From contig JAPHEF010000016.1 of assembly GCA_029259535.1 (NCBI GenBank), positions 1-37,666 of the forward strand: a stretch of 37,666 nt of DNA. Direction: 5' to 3'. This stretch comes from Alkanophaga liquidiphilum. GTDB lineage: Archaea; Halobacteriota; Syntropharchaeia; Alkanophagales; B39-G2. The position numbers and the translations under genes are program-made. Of this stretch, positions 25,181 to 33,228 are shown in pieces (positions within the stretch are counted from its first letter, which is position 1; every line of letters starts with the position of its first letter). The notes beneath the pieces were generated by a model that was not told where the DNA came from, did no database searches, and worked only from the letters and a program-made list of their open reading frames with translations.

Positions 25181-27115
25181 CTACGGCAACACCCCCCAAA
25201 CTGCAACGCCGATTAGGAAAATCATCACCAGTCCTAACACGATTCTCGTGTAGCTCCGCAGGTAGCCAACTTGAATGGCTCTAATCCTTTTAGAAAGCGC
25301 TGCGAAGAGCGTAGGCATAACTCTCGTGTTGAAGAAGGCATCTATACCTCTGTTCCCGTAGTCGACGAGCCGTGCGACCGCAAAACCGACGACTGGGCAA
25401 ACAAGATCGTTCAGGAACGGCATATACATCCTGTCGTTGAAGAACGTCCCGATTTTTGACAGCACCGCCACTCTCGGCTTGAAGAACGCAACGAGGAACG
25501 CAACGAGCACTGCCAGCCCGACCGCCAGCGACGACAGCTTGAACCCTGCATGCGCCAGCTCCACAAGCTCGGGTCTCTCAAATAACAGATAGAGGATGAC
25601 AAACAGCACCGAAACCATCGCCAAATACCCAAGCTCCATCAAGGGTAACCGCTCAAGGTGCAAGTGGTGCGGCTTCTCACCTTTGAAAAAATTGAGGCTG
25701 AAGAATCTTGCGAGAATTGCCGAATATGTTATCGAAGTCGCAAGCAGGAGAGCAAGCGGCAAAAGCATGTATTCGTGCAACAACAGGTGTTCCATCACTT
25801 CATCCATTGCAGACTTCACCCAATAAGCAGTGAGCGGCGGGATGCCGACAAGAAACGTCGTTGCGATGAGCGTCGCCACGAACGCCGTCTTCATTCGTCC
25901 TGCAAGCTCCAAATCTCCTTCTGAGAAGCGACTGTGCGTTGCATGTATGAGATGCCCACTCACGAGGAACAGCGTCGCTTTCGCAAAAGCGTGAACTACC
26001 ATATACCAGAACGCAACGAGCAACGCCAAATTCATCCCCGCAATCTCTTCGTGAATCCAGCAGGACGCCGCCGCCGTCCCGAACATAAGTCCTAATGAGG
26101 ACATCGTCGAAGCTGCCAGCAGAACCTTGCGTTCGAGCATTCCCGTCGCCACCAACGCCCCGTAAAGTGCAGAGAACAGCCCGACGAGCAATGCAAGAAG
26201 ATAAACAACTTCTAAGCCCTGAACGTGCGCCGCAAGCTCCCACGGCTGGATATACCAACTAACCTTCATGAAGACGAAGGCGCCCGCTGCCACCATCGTG
26301 GCGCTGTGCAAGAGCGCTGAGACGGTCGTCGGACCCGTCATCGCAGTCATCAACCACTCGCTGAACGGAAGCTGCGCGGACTTCGTGAAAAGCCCGATTA
26401 GGAACATTGTAAGTATGAGAACGGTCCCAGCAGCGCCTATCCCTGCCAGAATTTCCTCCCAAGGCATTTGCGAGATATTGATGTCGTGTTCTGGCGAGAG
26501 CGCCCAAAGAGCGGCGATTGCGAGAAACATCGGGACGTCGCCGAGCCGTATCGTGGAGATTGCCCGCCAGCCGCCGAAGCTCGGCGGCCAACAGAACAGA
26601 TGCGGTCCTATTTTACGCCCCGGCACGCCGACGAACGTTATATCGTCATCGTCCCGATACCAGTGTCCAATCAGCCCCCACGAGGCGATGCCGAGCCCTT
26701 CCCAGCCGACGAATAGCAGGAACAGGTTATCGCTGTAAACGACGAGGAGCATAGAAGCTGTGAAAAGGTTGAAAAAGAACCAATACCACGGCAGCCTGTA
26801 ATCCCCTTTCATGTAGTCAAGCCCGTAAACCGCAATGATGAAGGCGATGAGCGCTGTGACGACACCCATAAGGCTACTTAGGTAGTCGGTGCGAAGCACG
26901 AAATCTATGCCAAGCTGCGGAAGCCATGGGTAGCTGAACGTCCGGTCAGGGAAGTGAAGGAGCATAATGCTGCAGATGAGTGAAACGAAGATGCCGAAGG
27001 CTGAGAGTGGGGGAAGCTTCTCCACAAGCCCCCTTCGTCGGTAAGCCAATGCGATTGGAACGCTGCTTACGACTGGCGCTAGGAACAAAGCGAGAAAAAT
27101 GTAGCTGACGTTCAC
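25181..27115 (-). CDS. fpoL: F420H2 dehydrogenase antiporter-like subunit FpoL/NuoL
   Basis: The 644-residue membrane protein has the NuoL-type core LFVGWEGLGIASWGLIGHWY. TKSAQLPFSEWLMTAMTGPTTVSALLHSATMVAAGAFV is the hallmark of NuoL. AFAKATLFLVSGHLIHATHS and SGIPP-like VGIPPLTAYWVKS follow. The C-terminal region has the hydrophobic tail expected for the long lateral helix. The GTG start at 27115 overlaps the fpoM stop (GTGA). It is the terminal proton-translocating subunit of the membrane arm. Confidence 0.94.
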   Translation of the reverse strand: MNVSYIFLALFLAPVVSSVPIALAYRRRGLVEKLPPLSAFGIFVSLICSIMLLHFPDRTFSYPWLPQLGIDFVLRTDYLSSLMGVVTALIAFIIAVYGLDYMKGDYRLPWYWFFFNLFTASMLLVVYSDNLFLLFVGWEGLGIASWGLIGHWYRDDDDITFVGVPGRKIGPHLFCWPPSFGGWRAISTIRLGDVPMFLAIAALWALSPEHDINISQMPWEEILAGIGAAGTVLILTMFLIGLFTKSAQLPFSEWLMTAMTGPTTVSALLHSATMVAAGAFVFMKVSWYIQPWELAAHVQGLEVVYLLALLVGLFSALYGALVATGMLERKVLLAASTMSSLGLMFGTAAASCWIHEEIAGMNLALLVAFWYMVVHAFAKATLFLVSGHLIHATHSRFSEGDLELAGRMKTAFVATLIATTFLVGIPPLTAYWVKSAMDEVMEHLLLHEYMLLPLALLLATSITYSAILARFFSLNFFKGEKPHHLHLERLPLMELGYLAMVSVLFVILYLLFERPELVELAHAGFKLSSLAVGLAVLVAFLVAFFKPRVAVLSKIGTFFNDRMYMPFLNDLVCPVVGFAVARLVDYGNRGIDAFFNTRVMPTLFAALSKRIRAIQVGYLRSYTRIVLGLVMIFLIGVAVWGVLP

Positions 27116-28572
27116 AACGCACCACCTCCCACGAGCGCACTCACCACTTTATAAAGACTGCCGACCAGCGACGACGAAAGCGGCGGAAACAAGAAGAGGA
27201 CGGAAAGAATCCCTATTATGAACAGTGGGACGTAAAGGTAGCCGTTAATACTTTTACTCTCCAGCTTGGATTTTGGTCTTCCGTAGAAAACCCTTCGGAT
27301 GGTATAAAAGCCATACCAGCCTGAGAGGATGAAGATGAAGACTATGGGAAGGATGTAAGTGAGGTTGAAGCCGAAGGCTTCGACGGCGCCCCTGAGGATG
27401 AAAAACTCGCCGAGCATGCCGACCGTCAGAATACCAGCAAGGTTCATGAAACCTATGACGGCGGCATTCGAAATTTCAGGAACGTAGTCGTGTAAGCCGC
27501 CCATTTTCTCGACGTCTCGCAGTCCGTAGAGCGTAATCAAGCCGCCGGCACACATAAATAAGATGGACTTGCCGAAGGCGTGCGACATGTATTGAATGGC
27601 GACGCCCATCGTGCCGAAGACGCCGCCGACGCACAACGCTATGAGAATATAGCCCATCTGCGAGACCGTTGAATACGCAAGCAGTCGCTTGAAGTCCTTC
27701 TGGATAAAGACCGCAAAACCCGCATAAATGCTGGTGAGCGCTGCGTATGCGAAGATTGGTGCCCGATACGTGGCAAAAAAGTTGGGGTCCACGAGCGAGA
27801 GCCTCAGTAGCACGTAACCCGCAAGCCCGACCGTCAAGGGGCTAAGCATGGCGCTGACCGGCGTCGGCGCCTCTGCGTGCGCCCACGGCAGCCAGATGTG
27901 AGGTCCCAAGCCCGGAAGCTCGATGACCATGCCAAAGAATACGAACGACCACGCCAGCGTGCTGATTCGATGGAAATACATCAGCTCGTCAAGCGCCAGC
28001 GTCCCGCTCTCCAACGCAATTATCAAAAAGCCGACCAGCGTCAGAACGCCTGCAATCAGGCACCAAATAAGGTAGAGAAGCCCGACCCACTGCCTCTTCC
28101 CGTAACCGTAAAGAAAAATCAGCAGGAATGCAGTAATCAGCATGATTTCAAGGAACACGTAGAGCAGCAGCAGATTCCCGCAATGGACGAGCCAAAGCAT
28201 CGAAACTGCGTAAAGGTCATAGATGAAGATGTATTTTCTGAACTCGCTGCGGGCATCAAGCCCCATCTCTTTAAAGCGGTGCTCCATGTAAGGAAGCGCA
28301 TATAGCGCAACCATCGCCGAAACCACGCAAATAGAAAGCGAGAACACCGCAGTTATCGGGTCTGAAAAGAGGAAGAGCCGCCCTATCGGCACAGGAAGCC
28401 GCATCAGCGTGACGTCGGCGACGCCGCCGCTGAAAAGCAAATAGAGTGTGCCGAGGAACGGGACTGCGAAAGCAAGCGCCGTTAGATAGGAGGCAGCTTT
28501 CGGCGAGAGCAGCGGCGCTAAGAACGTTACGACCAGCGGGACGAGTAAGAACAGCAACAAAGGCTCGGTCAT
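27112..28572 (-). CDS. fpoM: F420H2 dehydrogenase antiporter-like subunit FpoM/NuoM
   Basis: The 486-residue membrane protein has the NuoM-type motif GLGPHIWLPWAHAEAPTPVSAMLSPLTVGLAGYVLLRLSL. FKRLLAYSTVSQMGYILIAL and SHAFGKSILFMCAGGLITLYG, with a lysine in the half-channel helix, follow. It starts with an ATGA overlap on the stop of fpoK. Gene order J-K-M-L-N differs from the J-K-L-M-N order common in Methanosarcina. Confidence 0.93.
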   Translation of the reverse strand: MTEPLLLFLLVPLVVTFLAPLLSPKAASYLTALAFAVPFLGTLYLLFSGGVADVTLMRLPVPIGRLFLFSDPITAVFSLSICVVSAMVALYALPYMEHRFKEMGLDARSEFRKYIFIYDLYAVSMLWLVHCGNLLLLYVFLEIMLITAFLLIFLYGYGKRQWVGLLYLIWCLIAGVLTLVGFLIIALESGTLALDELMYFHRISTLAWSFVFFGMVIELPGLGPHIWLPWAHAEAPTPVSAMLSPLTVGLAGYVLLRLSLVDPNFFATYRAPIFAYAALTSIYAGFAVFIQKDFKRLLAYSTVSQMGYILIALCVGGVFGTMGVAIQYMSHAFGKSILFMCAGGLITLYGLRDVEKMGGLHDYVPEISNAAVIGFMNLAGILTVGMLGEFFILRGAVEAFGFNLTYILPIVFIFILSGWYGFYTIRRVFYGRPKSKLESKSINGYLYVPLFIIGILSVLFLFPPLSSSLVGSLYKVVSALVGGGAL

Positions 28573-28859
28573 CGCTCCTCACCTCCCACAACCACGGAAT
28601 CCACCAAAACGTTCTTCTTCTCCTTGTCGAAGAGGATGAGCGCCGCAATCAGAATCAAAAGCTCGCAGCTGCTGACGAAGATTGTGATTATTGCGATGCC
28701 AAGCGCCGTTTCGAAAGCCGTTGAAAACAGCGGAATGAGCGTGAGGAAAACGGCGCCGAACATCAACTCCAACGAGATCAAAAGCCTTACCAAATCCTTG
28801 CTGGAGACTGCCGCAAGGTATGCAATCAGCAAAATCACGAGCGCAAGCACATATATCAA
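28569..28859 (-). CDS. fpoK: F420H2 dehydrogenase membrane subunit FpoK/NuoK
   Basis: The 96-residue, three-helix protein has the NuoK pattern. A conserved Glu sits in helix 2 (LLISLELMFGAVFL) and a second Glu in helix 3 (SSCELLILIAALILF). GGGGGTG lies 7 bases before TTG 28859, which favours this rare start over the GTG at 28850. The start overlaps the fpoJ stop by 4 bases. The tail (FDKEKKNVLVDSVVVGGEER) is a little longer than usual. Confidence 0.9.
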   Translation of the reverse strand: MIYVLALVILLIAYLAAVSSKDLVRLLISLELMFGAVFLTLIPLFSTAFETALGIAIITIFVSSCELLILIAALILFDKEKKNVLVDSVVVGGEER

Positions 28860-29305
28860 CTACTAACACCCCCCGTTAACCTTAGGGCGGACAACGCCAC
28901 GAGTATTATGAGCGTCACCATAGAAGTAATCAAAAGAACAAGATCAGACGTCAGCACCAACTCGAAGCCCCTTGCTGTGCCGAGCGGGACACTACGCATC
29001 AGGAGGTAATAAGCCGCTAAAAATGCTGTTACGACGGTAAAGACCGCCCAGTACGGCGAAAACTGCCTCTCAGGCTCACGCCGGTATGTTGCAGCCAAGA
29101 CCACAGTCACCATCCCAATGGCGCCGACAAATATGAATATTATCAGTATGGAGACCATCTGGAGCTGGAAGATTGCGTAGATGCCCGCTATGAGAACCAT
29201 CGTCGCAGACATGAATACCACGGCATAGAAATTGTCCTTAGTGAGCAGAACTCCCAGTGCGAACAACACTGCAAAACCCGCAAGCACCAGGAGGGTTGCT
29301 TCCAT
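28856..29305 (-). CDS. fpoJ: F420H2 dehydrogenase membrane subunit FpoJ/NuoJ
   Basis: The protein is 149 residues from ATG 29305; a TTG directly upstream is not needed. It has five helices with NuoJ-type YAVVFMSATMVLIAGIYAIFQLQMVSILIIFIFVGAIGMVTVVLAATY. It is a single gene here, whereas Methanosarcina splits fpoJ in two. It is the first gene of the long minus-strand operon. No strong ribosome binding site is visible, and the promoter lies about 30 bases upstream, so the message probably has a very short leader. Confidence 0.9.
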   Translation of the reverse strand: MEATLLVLAGFAVLFALGVLLTKDNFYAVVFMSATMVLIAGIYAIFQLQMVSILIIFIFVGAIGMVTVVLAATYRREPERQFSPYWAVFTVVTAFLAAYYLLMRSVPLGTARGFELVLTSDLVLLITSMVTLIILVALSALRLTGGVSS

Positions 29306-29330
29306 CAAGTAGGTGGGTCTTCAAGGGTTG

Positions 29331-29343
29331 CTTAAAAAGCTTT
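29331..29343 (-). promoter_or_regulatory. Probable TATA box of the fpo operon
   Basis: On the minus strand AAGCTTTTTAAG lies about 26-38 bases before ATG 29305 and is preceded by an A-rich stretch. It fits an archaeal TATA box giving a start site about 5-10 bases before the ATG. Confidence 0.45.
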
Positions 29344-29491
29344 CTATTTTTCACCGCTCCCTGGTCCTCTTCGAATGTATTGCCGGGGCGAGCAAGACAC
29401 AGCAACCACTCCCAAAAGCACATCGTTAGTGCCACCTGCTCGCTCGTCTTATCCCCTGCAGCGCCAGCTCCGAGGCAAATTTTTAACCAAT

Positions 29492-29676
29492 GCGGGCGAG
29501 AAGTCCCCTTCCGAAAGGGAGGGTGAAAGCCCGCAAATTATATATGCTTTTGGTGACACATTTCTTCGTCGGGGACGCCTCTAGGACCGAGGTCTCTGTA
29601 AAGGGGTTCCGTGCTGGAGTCCCCCGACGCTGTGAAGGCACGGTCGGAGAAGCTCCTAGGGTGGAGGAGTTCACAG
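29492..29676 (+). mobile_element. Miniature TnpB-type element with omega-RNA-like fold, next to the ABC operon
   Basis: From left to right it has a GCGGGC/GCCCGC hairpin (29492-29534, with an inner CCCTT/AAGGG), then a TATA box AAATTATATATGC (29535-29547). A structured block follows: CGTCGGGGAC (29567-29576) pairs with GTCCCCCGACG (29619-29629), enclosing CCTC/GAGG (29578-29592). Then CTGTGAA (29630-29636) pairs with TTCACAG (29670-29676), enclosing GGAGAAGCTCC and GGTGGAGGAG. The last part (GAAGCTCC...GGAGGAGTTCAC) has the look of right ends of archaeal and bacterial tnpB-type elements. The frame through it (SRTEVSVKGFRAGVPRRCEG) resembles a tnpB protein tail. It ends 31 bases before the binding-protein ATG, so it may also act as that operon's leader and promoter. 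Confidence 0.5.
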
Positions 29677-29707
29677 GCGCATGCCGTAACTAAAAGGGGG
29701 ATGCAGG

Positions 29708-30670
29708 ATGCGCAAAAGCATGGTAGTTGCCGGGGTCATAGTCATAGCAGTTGTAGTTGCCACTGCCTACATCTACGTGTTTTATCGTGCCCCCGTGACA
29801 ACACATACGCCCCCAGCCACGATACGAGTGGGGACGCTGCCTGACGACGACGTTCTGCCGCTTTTCGTCGCAAAGGAGGAGGGGATTTTCGAGAAGTATG
29901 GGCTGAGTGTCGAGCTTGTGCCTTTTCGCAGTGCCTTTGACCGTGACGCCGCCTTAATTGCAAATGAGATAGACGCCTCGATAAGCGACCCTGTTGCGGT
30001 GATTTTAATGCGAGCGGCGGGCTATGATATCAGAATTGTCGGTGTTGAAATGGGCAAGGACCCAGAGCTTGGCGGCTTCTGCATCGTCGCCAGTCCAGGC
30101 TCTGGCATAAAAACGGTCGAGGACTTAGAGGGGAAGGCTATAGCCATCTCAAGCAACACAATTATTGATTTTGTGACGGACAAGATGCTTGCGGGCGTCG
30201 ATGCAGAGCGAGTTGAGATCAAGCGTATGCCGGAGCGGGTGCAGATGCTAATAAGTGGCGAGGTGGACGCAGCAACACTTCCGGACATCCTTGCAAGGTA
30301 TGCGATGAGCCAAGGAGCGACGCTGGTAGCCTCTGAAAACATGTTCGGCGGAAACCTAAGCTTCACCGTGACCGTTTTCCGTGGCGACTTCGTGAGCGAG
30401 AGCCAAGAAACTGTGAGGAGATTCATAAACGCTTACGAGGAGGCTGTTGAGAGGATAAACACGAACCCCGAAGCTTACAAGGAGCTGGCGGTGGAGGTTG
30501 CGAAGATTCCCGAGGAGGTCGTAGCTGAATATTCCGTGCCGACGTTCCCTATGCCGCAGCCGTATCCCGAGGAGTTTAGAAAGAACTTTGAGGAAGTGTT
30601 GGAGTGGGCACGTAGCAAAGAGCTCGTGGAGGAAGAAATAGCGTTCGAGAACTGCGTGTGGATGGCATAG
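29708..30670 (+). CDS. NMT1/TauT-type ABC transporter substrate-binding protein
   Basis: The 320-residue protein has an N-terminal membrane anchor or signal (MVVAGVIVIAVVVATAYIYVF). The core reads IRVGTLPDDDVLPLFVAKEEGIFEKYGLSVELVPF, DASISDPVAVILMRAAGYDIRIVG and GIKTVEDLEGKAIAISSNT. This is the periplasmic-binding-protein fold of the SsuA/TauA/ThiY/NMT1 group. Ligands in this group include sulfonates, nitrate, pyrimidines and riboflavin precursors; the ligand here cannot be read. GGGGG lies 8 bases before the ATG at 29708. It heads an operon with an ATPase 6 bases on, a permease and probably two radical SAM genes. Confidence 0.85.
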   Translation: MRKSMVVAGVIVIAVVVATAYIYVFYRAPVTTHTPPATIRVGTLPDDDVLPLFVAKEEGIFEKYGLSVELVPFRSAFDRDAALIANEIDASISDPVAVILMRAAGYDIRIVGVEMGKDPELGGFCIVASPGSGIKTVEDLEGKAIAISSNTIIDFVTDKMLAGVDAERVEIKRMPERVQMLISGEVDAATLPDILARYAMSQGATLVASENMFGGNLSFTVTVFRGDFVSESQETVRRFINAYEEAVERINTNPEAYKELAVEVAKIPEEVVAEYSVPTFPMPQPYPEEFRKNFEEVLEWARSKELVEEEIAFENCVWMA

Positions 30671-30676
30671 CCGCAA

Positions 30677-31408
30677 ATGCTGGAGGTCATAAGGCTGAAA
30701 AAGGTCTATGAGGATGGGACCGAGGCGTTACGTGAGGTGAGCTTTTCCGTCCGTGAAGGCGAGACGTGCTCGATAATCGGACCTTCGGGCTGCGGGAAGA
30801 CCACGCTCCTCCTTATCCTCGCAGGGCTTTTGAAGCCGACTGCCGGTGAAGTTTGGGTAAACGGCGAGCGAATCACGAGACCACGTCGGGAAACGGCATT
30901 AATTTTGCAAGACTACGGACTTTTCCCATGGAAAACCGTTTACGAGAACGTCGCCCTCGGTTTAAAACTAAGGGGCTGCGAGGACGGAAGCTTCGTAAAA
31001 GAGCTGCTGCGCAGGCTCGGGCTCGCAAGCTTCGAGCGCCACTACCCAAGACAACTTTCCGGCGGTATGCAACAGCGGGTTGCGATTGCGAGGGCGCTCG
31101 CCCTACGCCCGAAAATTTTGCTTTGTGACGAGCCGTTTTCGTCGTTAGATGCCCTGACAAGGGAGAGTATGCAGAATTTCATGCTTAAGCTCTGGCATTC
31201 CGGCGTAACCTTCGTGCTCGTCACGCACAACATCGAGGAGGCGGTGTTTCTCGGAAGGAAAATTGTGGTGTTGAGCCAAAGACCGGCTGAGGTCGTTAAG
31301 ATTCTGGAGAATCCGAGAGCGGGCGACCCGTTATATAGGAGTGCAGAGGATTTTTTTGAGAAATGCAGAGAAGTTCGGGGGATATTGCGAGACGTTTTGG
31401 AGGGCTAA
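30677..31408 (+). CDS. ABC transporter ATPase (NitT/TauT family)
   Basis: The 243-residue protein has all ABC motifs: Walker A at 35-42 (GPSGCGKT), Q-loop LQDYGLFPWKTV, signature LSGGMQQRVAIARAL, Walker B ILLCDEPFSSLDALT and the His loop VLVTHNIEEAVFL. The FPWKTV after the Q-loop is characteristic of nitrate/sulfonate/taurine-type importers. The permease gene overlaps its last 46 bases. Confidence 0.93.
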   Translation: MLEVIRLKKVYEDGTEALREVSFSVREGETCSIIGPSGCGKTTLLLILAGLLKPTAGEVWVNGERITRPRRETALILQDYGLFPWKTVYENVALGLKLRGCEDGSFVKELLRRLGLASFERHYPRQLSGGMQQRVAIARALALRPKILLCDEPFSSLDALTRESMQNFMLKLWHSGVTFVLVTHNIEEAVFLGRKIVVLSQRPAEVVKILENPRAGDPLYRSAEDFFEKCREVRGILRDVLEG

Positions 31409-32115
31409 TTGCCGTTGTTGCCCTTCTTGCAATCTGGGAGCTTGTCTCCTTACTTTTGAACTCGATAGCTTTGCCCTCACCGCGGGAGGTTTGCGTCTCG
31501 CTTCTCGAAATGAGAGACGCCTTGCTTGTGCACTTGCTTGCGAGCACGCTTCGTGTTCTTTACGCCCTCTCGCTTGCGCTCTCGCTTGCGGTCCCGCTCG
31601 GACTCCTCAGCAAGGAAGAACAAGTTGACCGCTTTCTTTCCCCTATAGTCTATCTGCTTTATCCGATTCCGCATATCGTGCTACTACCCCTGATAATCAT
31701 GATTTTCGGCATCGGCGAGGCATCTAAGGTCTTCATGATTGCGATGATAGTGTTCTTCCAGATATTGGTGACGACGAGGGACGCCTCTAAAAGCATCAGC
31801 GAATATTACATTTACTCGCTCCGCTCTTTAGGAGCGAGCAAGATGGATGTTTACAAGCACGTCATCTTTCCAGCATGCCTCCCAAAGGTCATGACCGCAC
31901 TTAGGATAAGCGTCGGCACTTCCATCGCTGTCTTGTTCTTCGTAGAATCCATAGCGACGAGCAAAGGGCTTGGTTACCTCATTCTCGACTGTTGGAGCCG
32001 TATGGACTTCGCTGAAATGTATGCGGCGATACTCACGATGGCGGCGCTCGGCTTCGCCCTTTACATGGTCCTCGAAAAGGTCGAAAAAAGACTCTGCAAA
32101 TGGGTATATCTCTAA
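31363..32115 (+). CDS. ABC transporter permease (NitT/TauT family)
   Basis: The 250-residue protein has about six membrane segments and the binding-protein-dependent transport loop ISEYYIYSLRSLGASKMDVYKHVIFPACLPKVMTALRISVGTSI. This EAA motif contacts the ATPase. LPSPREV near the N-terminus is typical of the SsuC/TauC group. It overlaps the ATPase gene by 46 bases in another frame, so translation is coupled; a later start would remove the first membrane helix. Confidence 0.9.
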   Translation: MQRSSGDIARRFGGLIAVVALLAIWELVSLLLNSIALPSPREVCVSLLEMRDALLVHLLASTLRVLYALSLALSLAVPLGLLSKEEQVDRFLSPIVYLLYPIPHIVLLPLIIMIFGIGEASKVFMIAMIVFFQILVTTRDASKSISEYYIYSLRSLGASKMDVYKHVIFPACLPKVMTALRISVGTSIAVLFFVESIATSKGLGYLILDCWSRMDFAEMYAAILTMAALGFALYMVLEKVEKRLCKWVYL

Positions 32116-32160
32116 CTGTTGTTAGAAAAATATTTGATTGGTTAAGACGAAAAGGTTGAG

Positions 32161-33228
32161 ATGGAAGCGTTCAAAGCGTGGCTCAGAGAGCATGATGAAG
32201 ATTTCTTTGCGAACGACACTGTGGGGCTTGGTTGTTTCAGCTACCAGCCGGGCGAAGTCGTTTGGGCGGTGACGAAGGGTTGCAATCTTGATTGTATGCA
32301 CTGCTCGATAAGCGAGGCTGAAACGGTAGAGCTGAGCACAGAGGAGGGACTTTCGCTAATAGAGGACGCCACAAAACTCGGAGCTGTGAAGTTTGCGTTC
32401 ACGGGCGGCGAGCCGCTCGTGCGGAGAGACATCTTCGAGCTTGTAGAATACGCTGCCTCTTACGACATGCAGGTCGTGATGGCGACAAACGGCACTTTGA
32501 TCGACGAGGACGTTGCGAGCCGCCTGAAGAAAGCAGGGCTTTACAGGGCGGCAATAAGCATAGACGGCATCGGCGCTGCTCATGACGAATTCAGAGGCGT
32601 AAAAGGGGCGTTTGAGGCGATGATGCGTGGCGTTAACGCTTGTAAAAAGGTGGGACTCAGGGTGCAGTTCTTGACCACGGTCTCCAGAATAAACTTAGGA
32701 GAGATTCCAAGGATTATAGACCTTGCTGACCGTTTGCAAGTGGACCGCATTTATTTAGTGGCATTAATCGCTGTAGGGCGTGGTCGCCAAATTTCGGACG
32801 CTTGCCTTTCTGCGGAGGAGATGGAGCGTTTTTTCAAGCTCGTGCTGGAGCAACAGGCGAAAACGAAAGTCTGGCTGAAGCCCATTTGCATGCCGCAGTT
32901 CTGGGCGTTCCTTGAGGCGGAGGGCTTGCGCGGCGCCGACCATAAGTTCGTGGGGTGCACCGCCGGCATCACACGGTTCCACATCTTCCCGAACGGCGAC
33001 GTCGCCCCTTGCGCATATCTCCCTCTAAAGGTTGGAAACGTTCGCAGCGAACGCTTCACGGAAATCATCGAAAAGGCAGCGCTCTTCAAAAAGTTCAGAA
33101 ATAGAGAGATCAAAGGTATGTGCGGCGGCTGCAAGCATCGCTTTTCGTGCGGTGGCTGCCGCTCACGGGCGTTCGCCGTCTCCAGCGACCCGCTCGCCGA
33201 AGACCCTGTTTGCTTTCTAAAGGCGTAG
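32161..33228 (+). CDS. Radical SAM/SPASM protein, NirJ/AhbC/AhbD-like (first of a pair)
   Basis: The 355-residue protein has the radical SAM cluster at C41/C45/C48 (CNLDCMHC), FTGGEPLVRRDIFEL, ATNGTLIDEDV and ISIDG. The C-terminal SPASM part holds VGCTAG, GDVAPCAYLPLKVGN and GMCGGCKHRFSCGGCRSRAFAVSSDPLAEDPVC. The CGGCR-x-RA...DPLAEDP-x-C ending is like NirJ and AhbC/AhbD, which act in haem d1 and archaeal haem synthesis. Other SPASM maturases share parts of it. AGGTTGAG lies just before ATG 32161. The gene starts 45 bases after the transporter permease, with an AT-rich tract between (AAAATATTTG) that could be an extra promoter. Confidence 0.85.
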   Translation: MEAFKAWLREHDEDFFANDTVGLGCFSYQPGEVVWAVTKGCNLDCMHCSISEAETVELSTEEGLSLIEDATKLGAVKFAFTGGEPLVRRDIFELVEYAASYDMQVVMATNGTLIDEDVASRLKKAGLYRAAISIDGIGAAHDEFRGVKGAFEAMMRGVNACKKVGLRVQFLTTVSRINLGEIPRIIDLADRLQVDRIYLVALIAVGRGRQISDACLSAEEMERFFKLVLEQQAKTKVWLKPICMPQFWAFLEAEGLRGADHKFVGCTAGITRFHIFPNGDVAPCAYLPLKVGNVRSERFTEIIEKAALFKKFRNREIKGMCGGCKHRFSCGGCRSRAFAVSSDPLAEDPVCFLKA

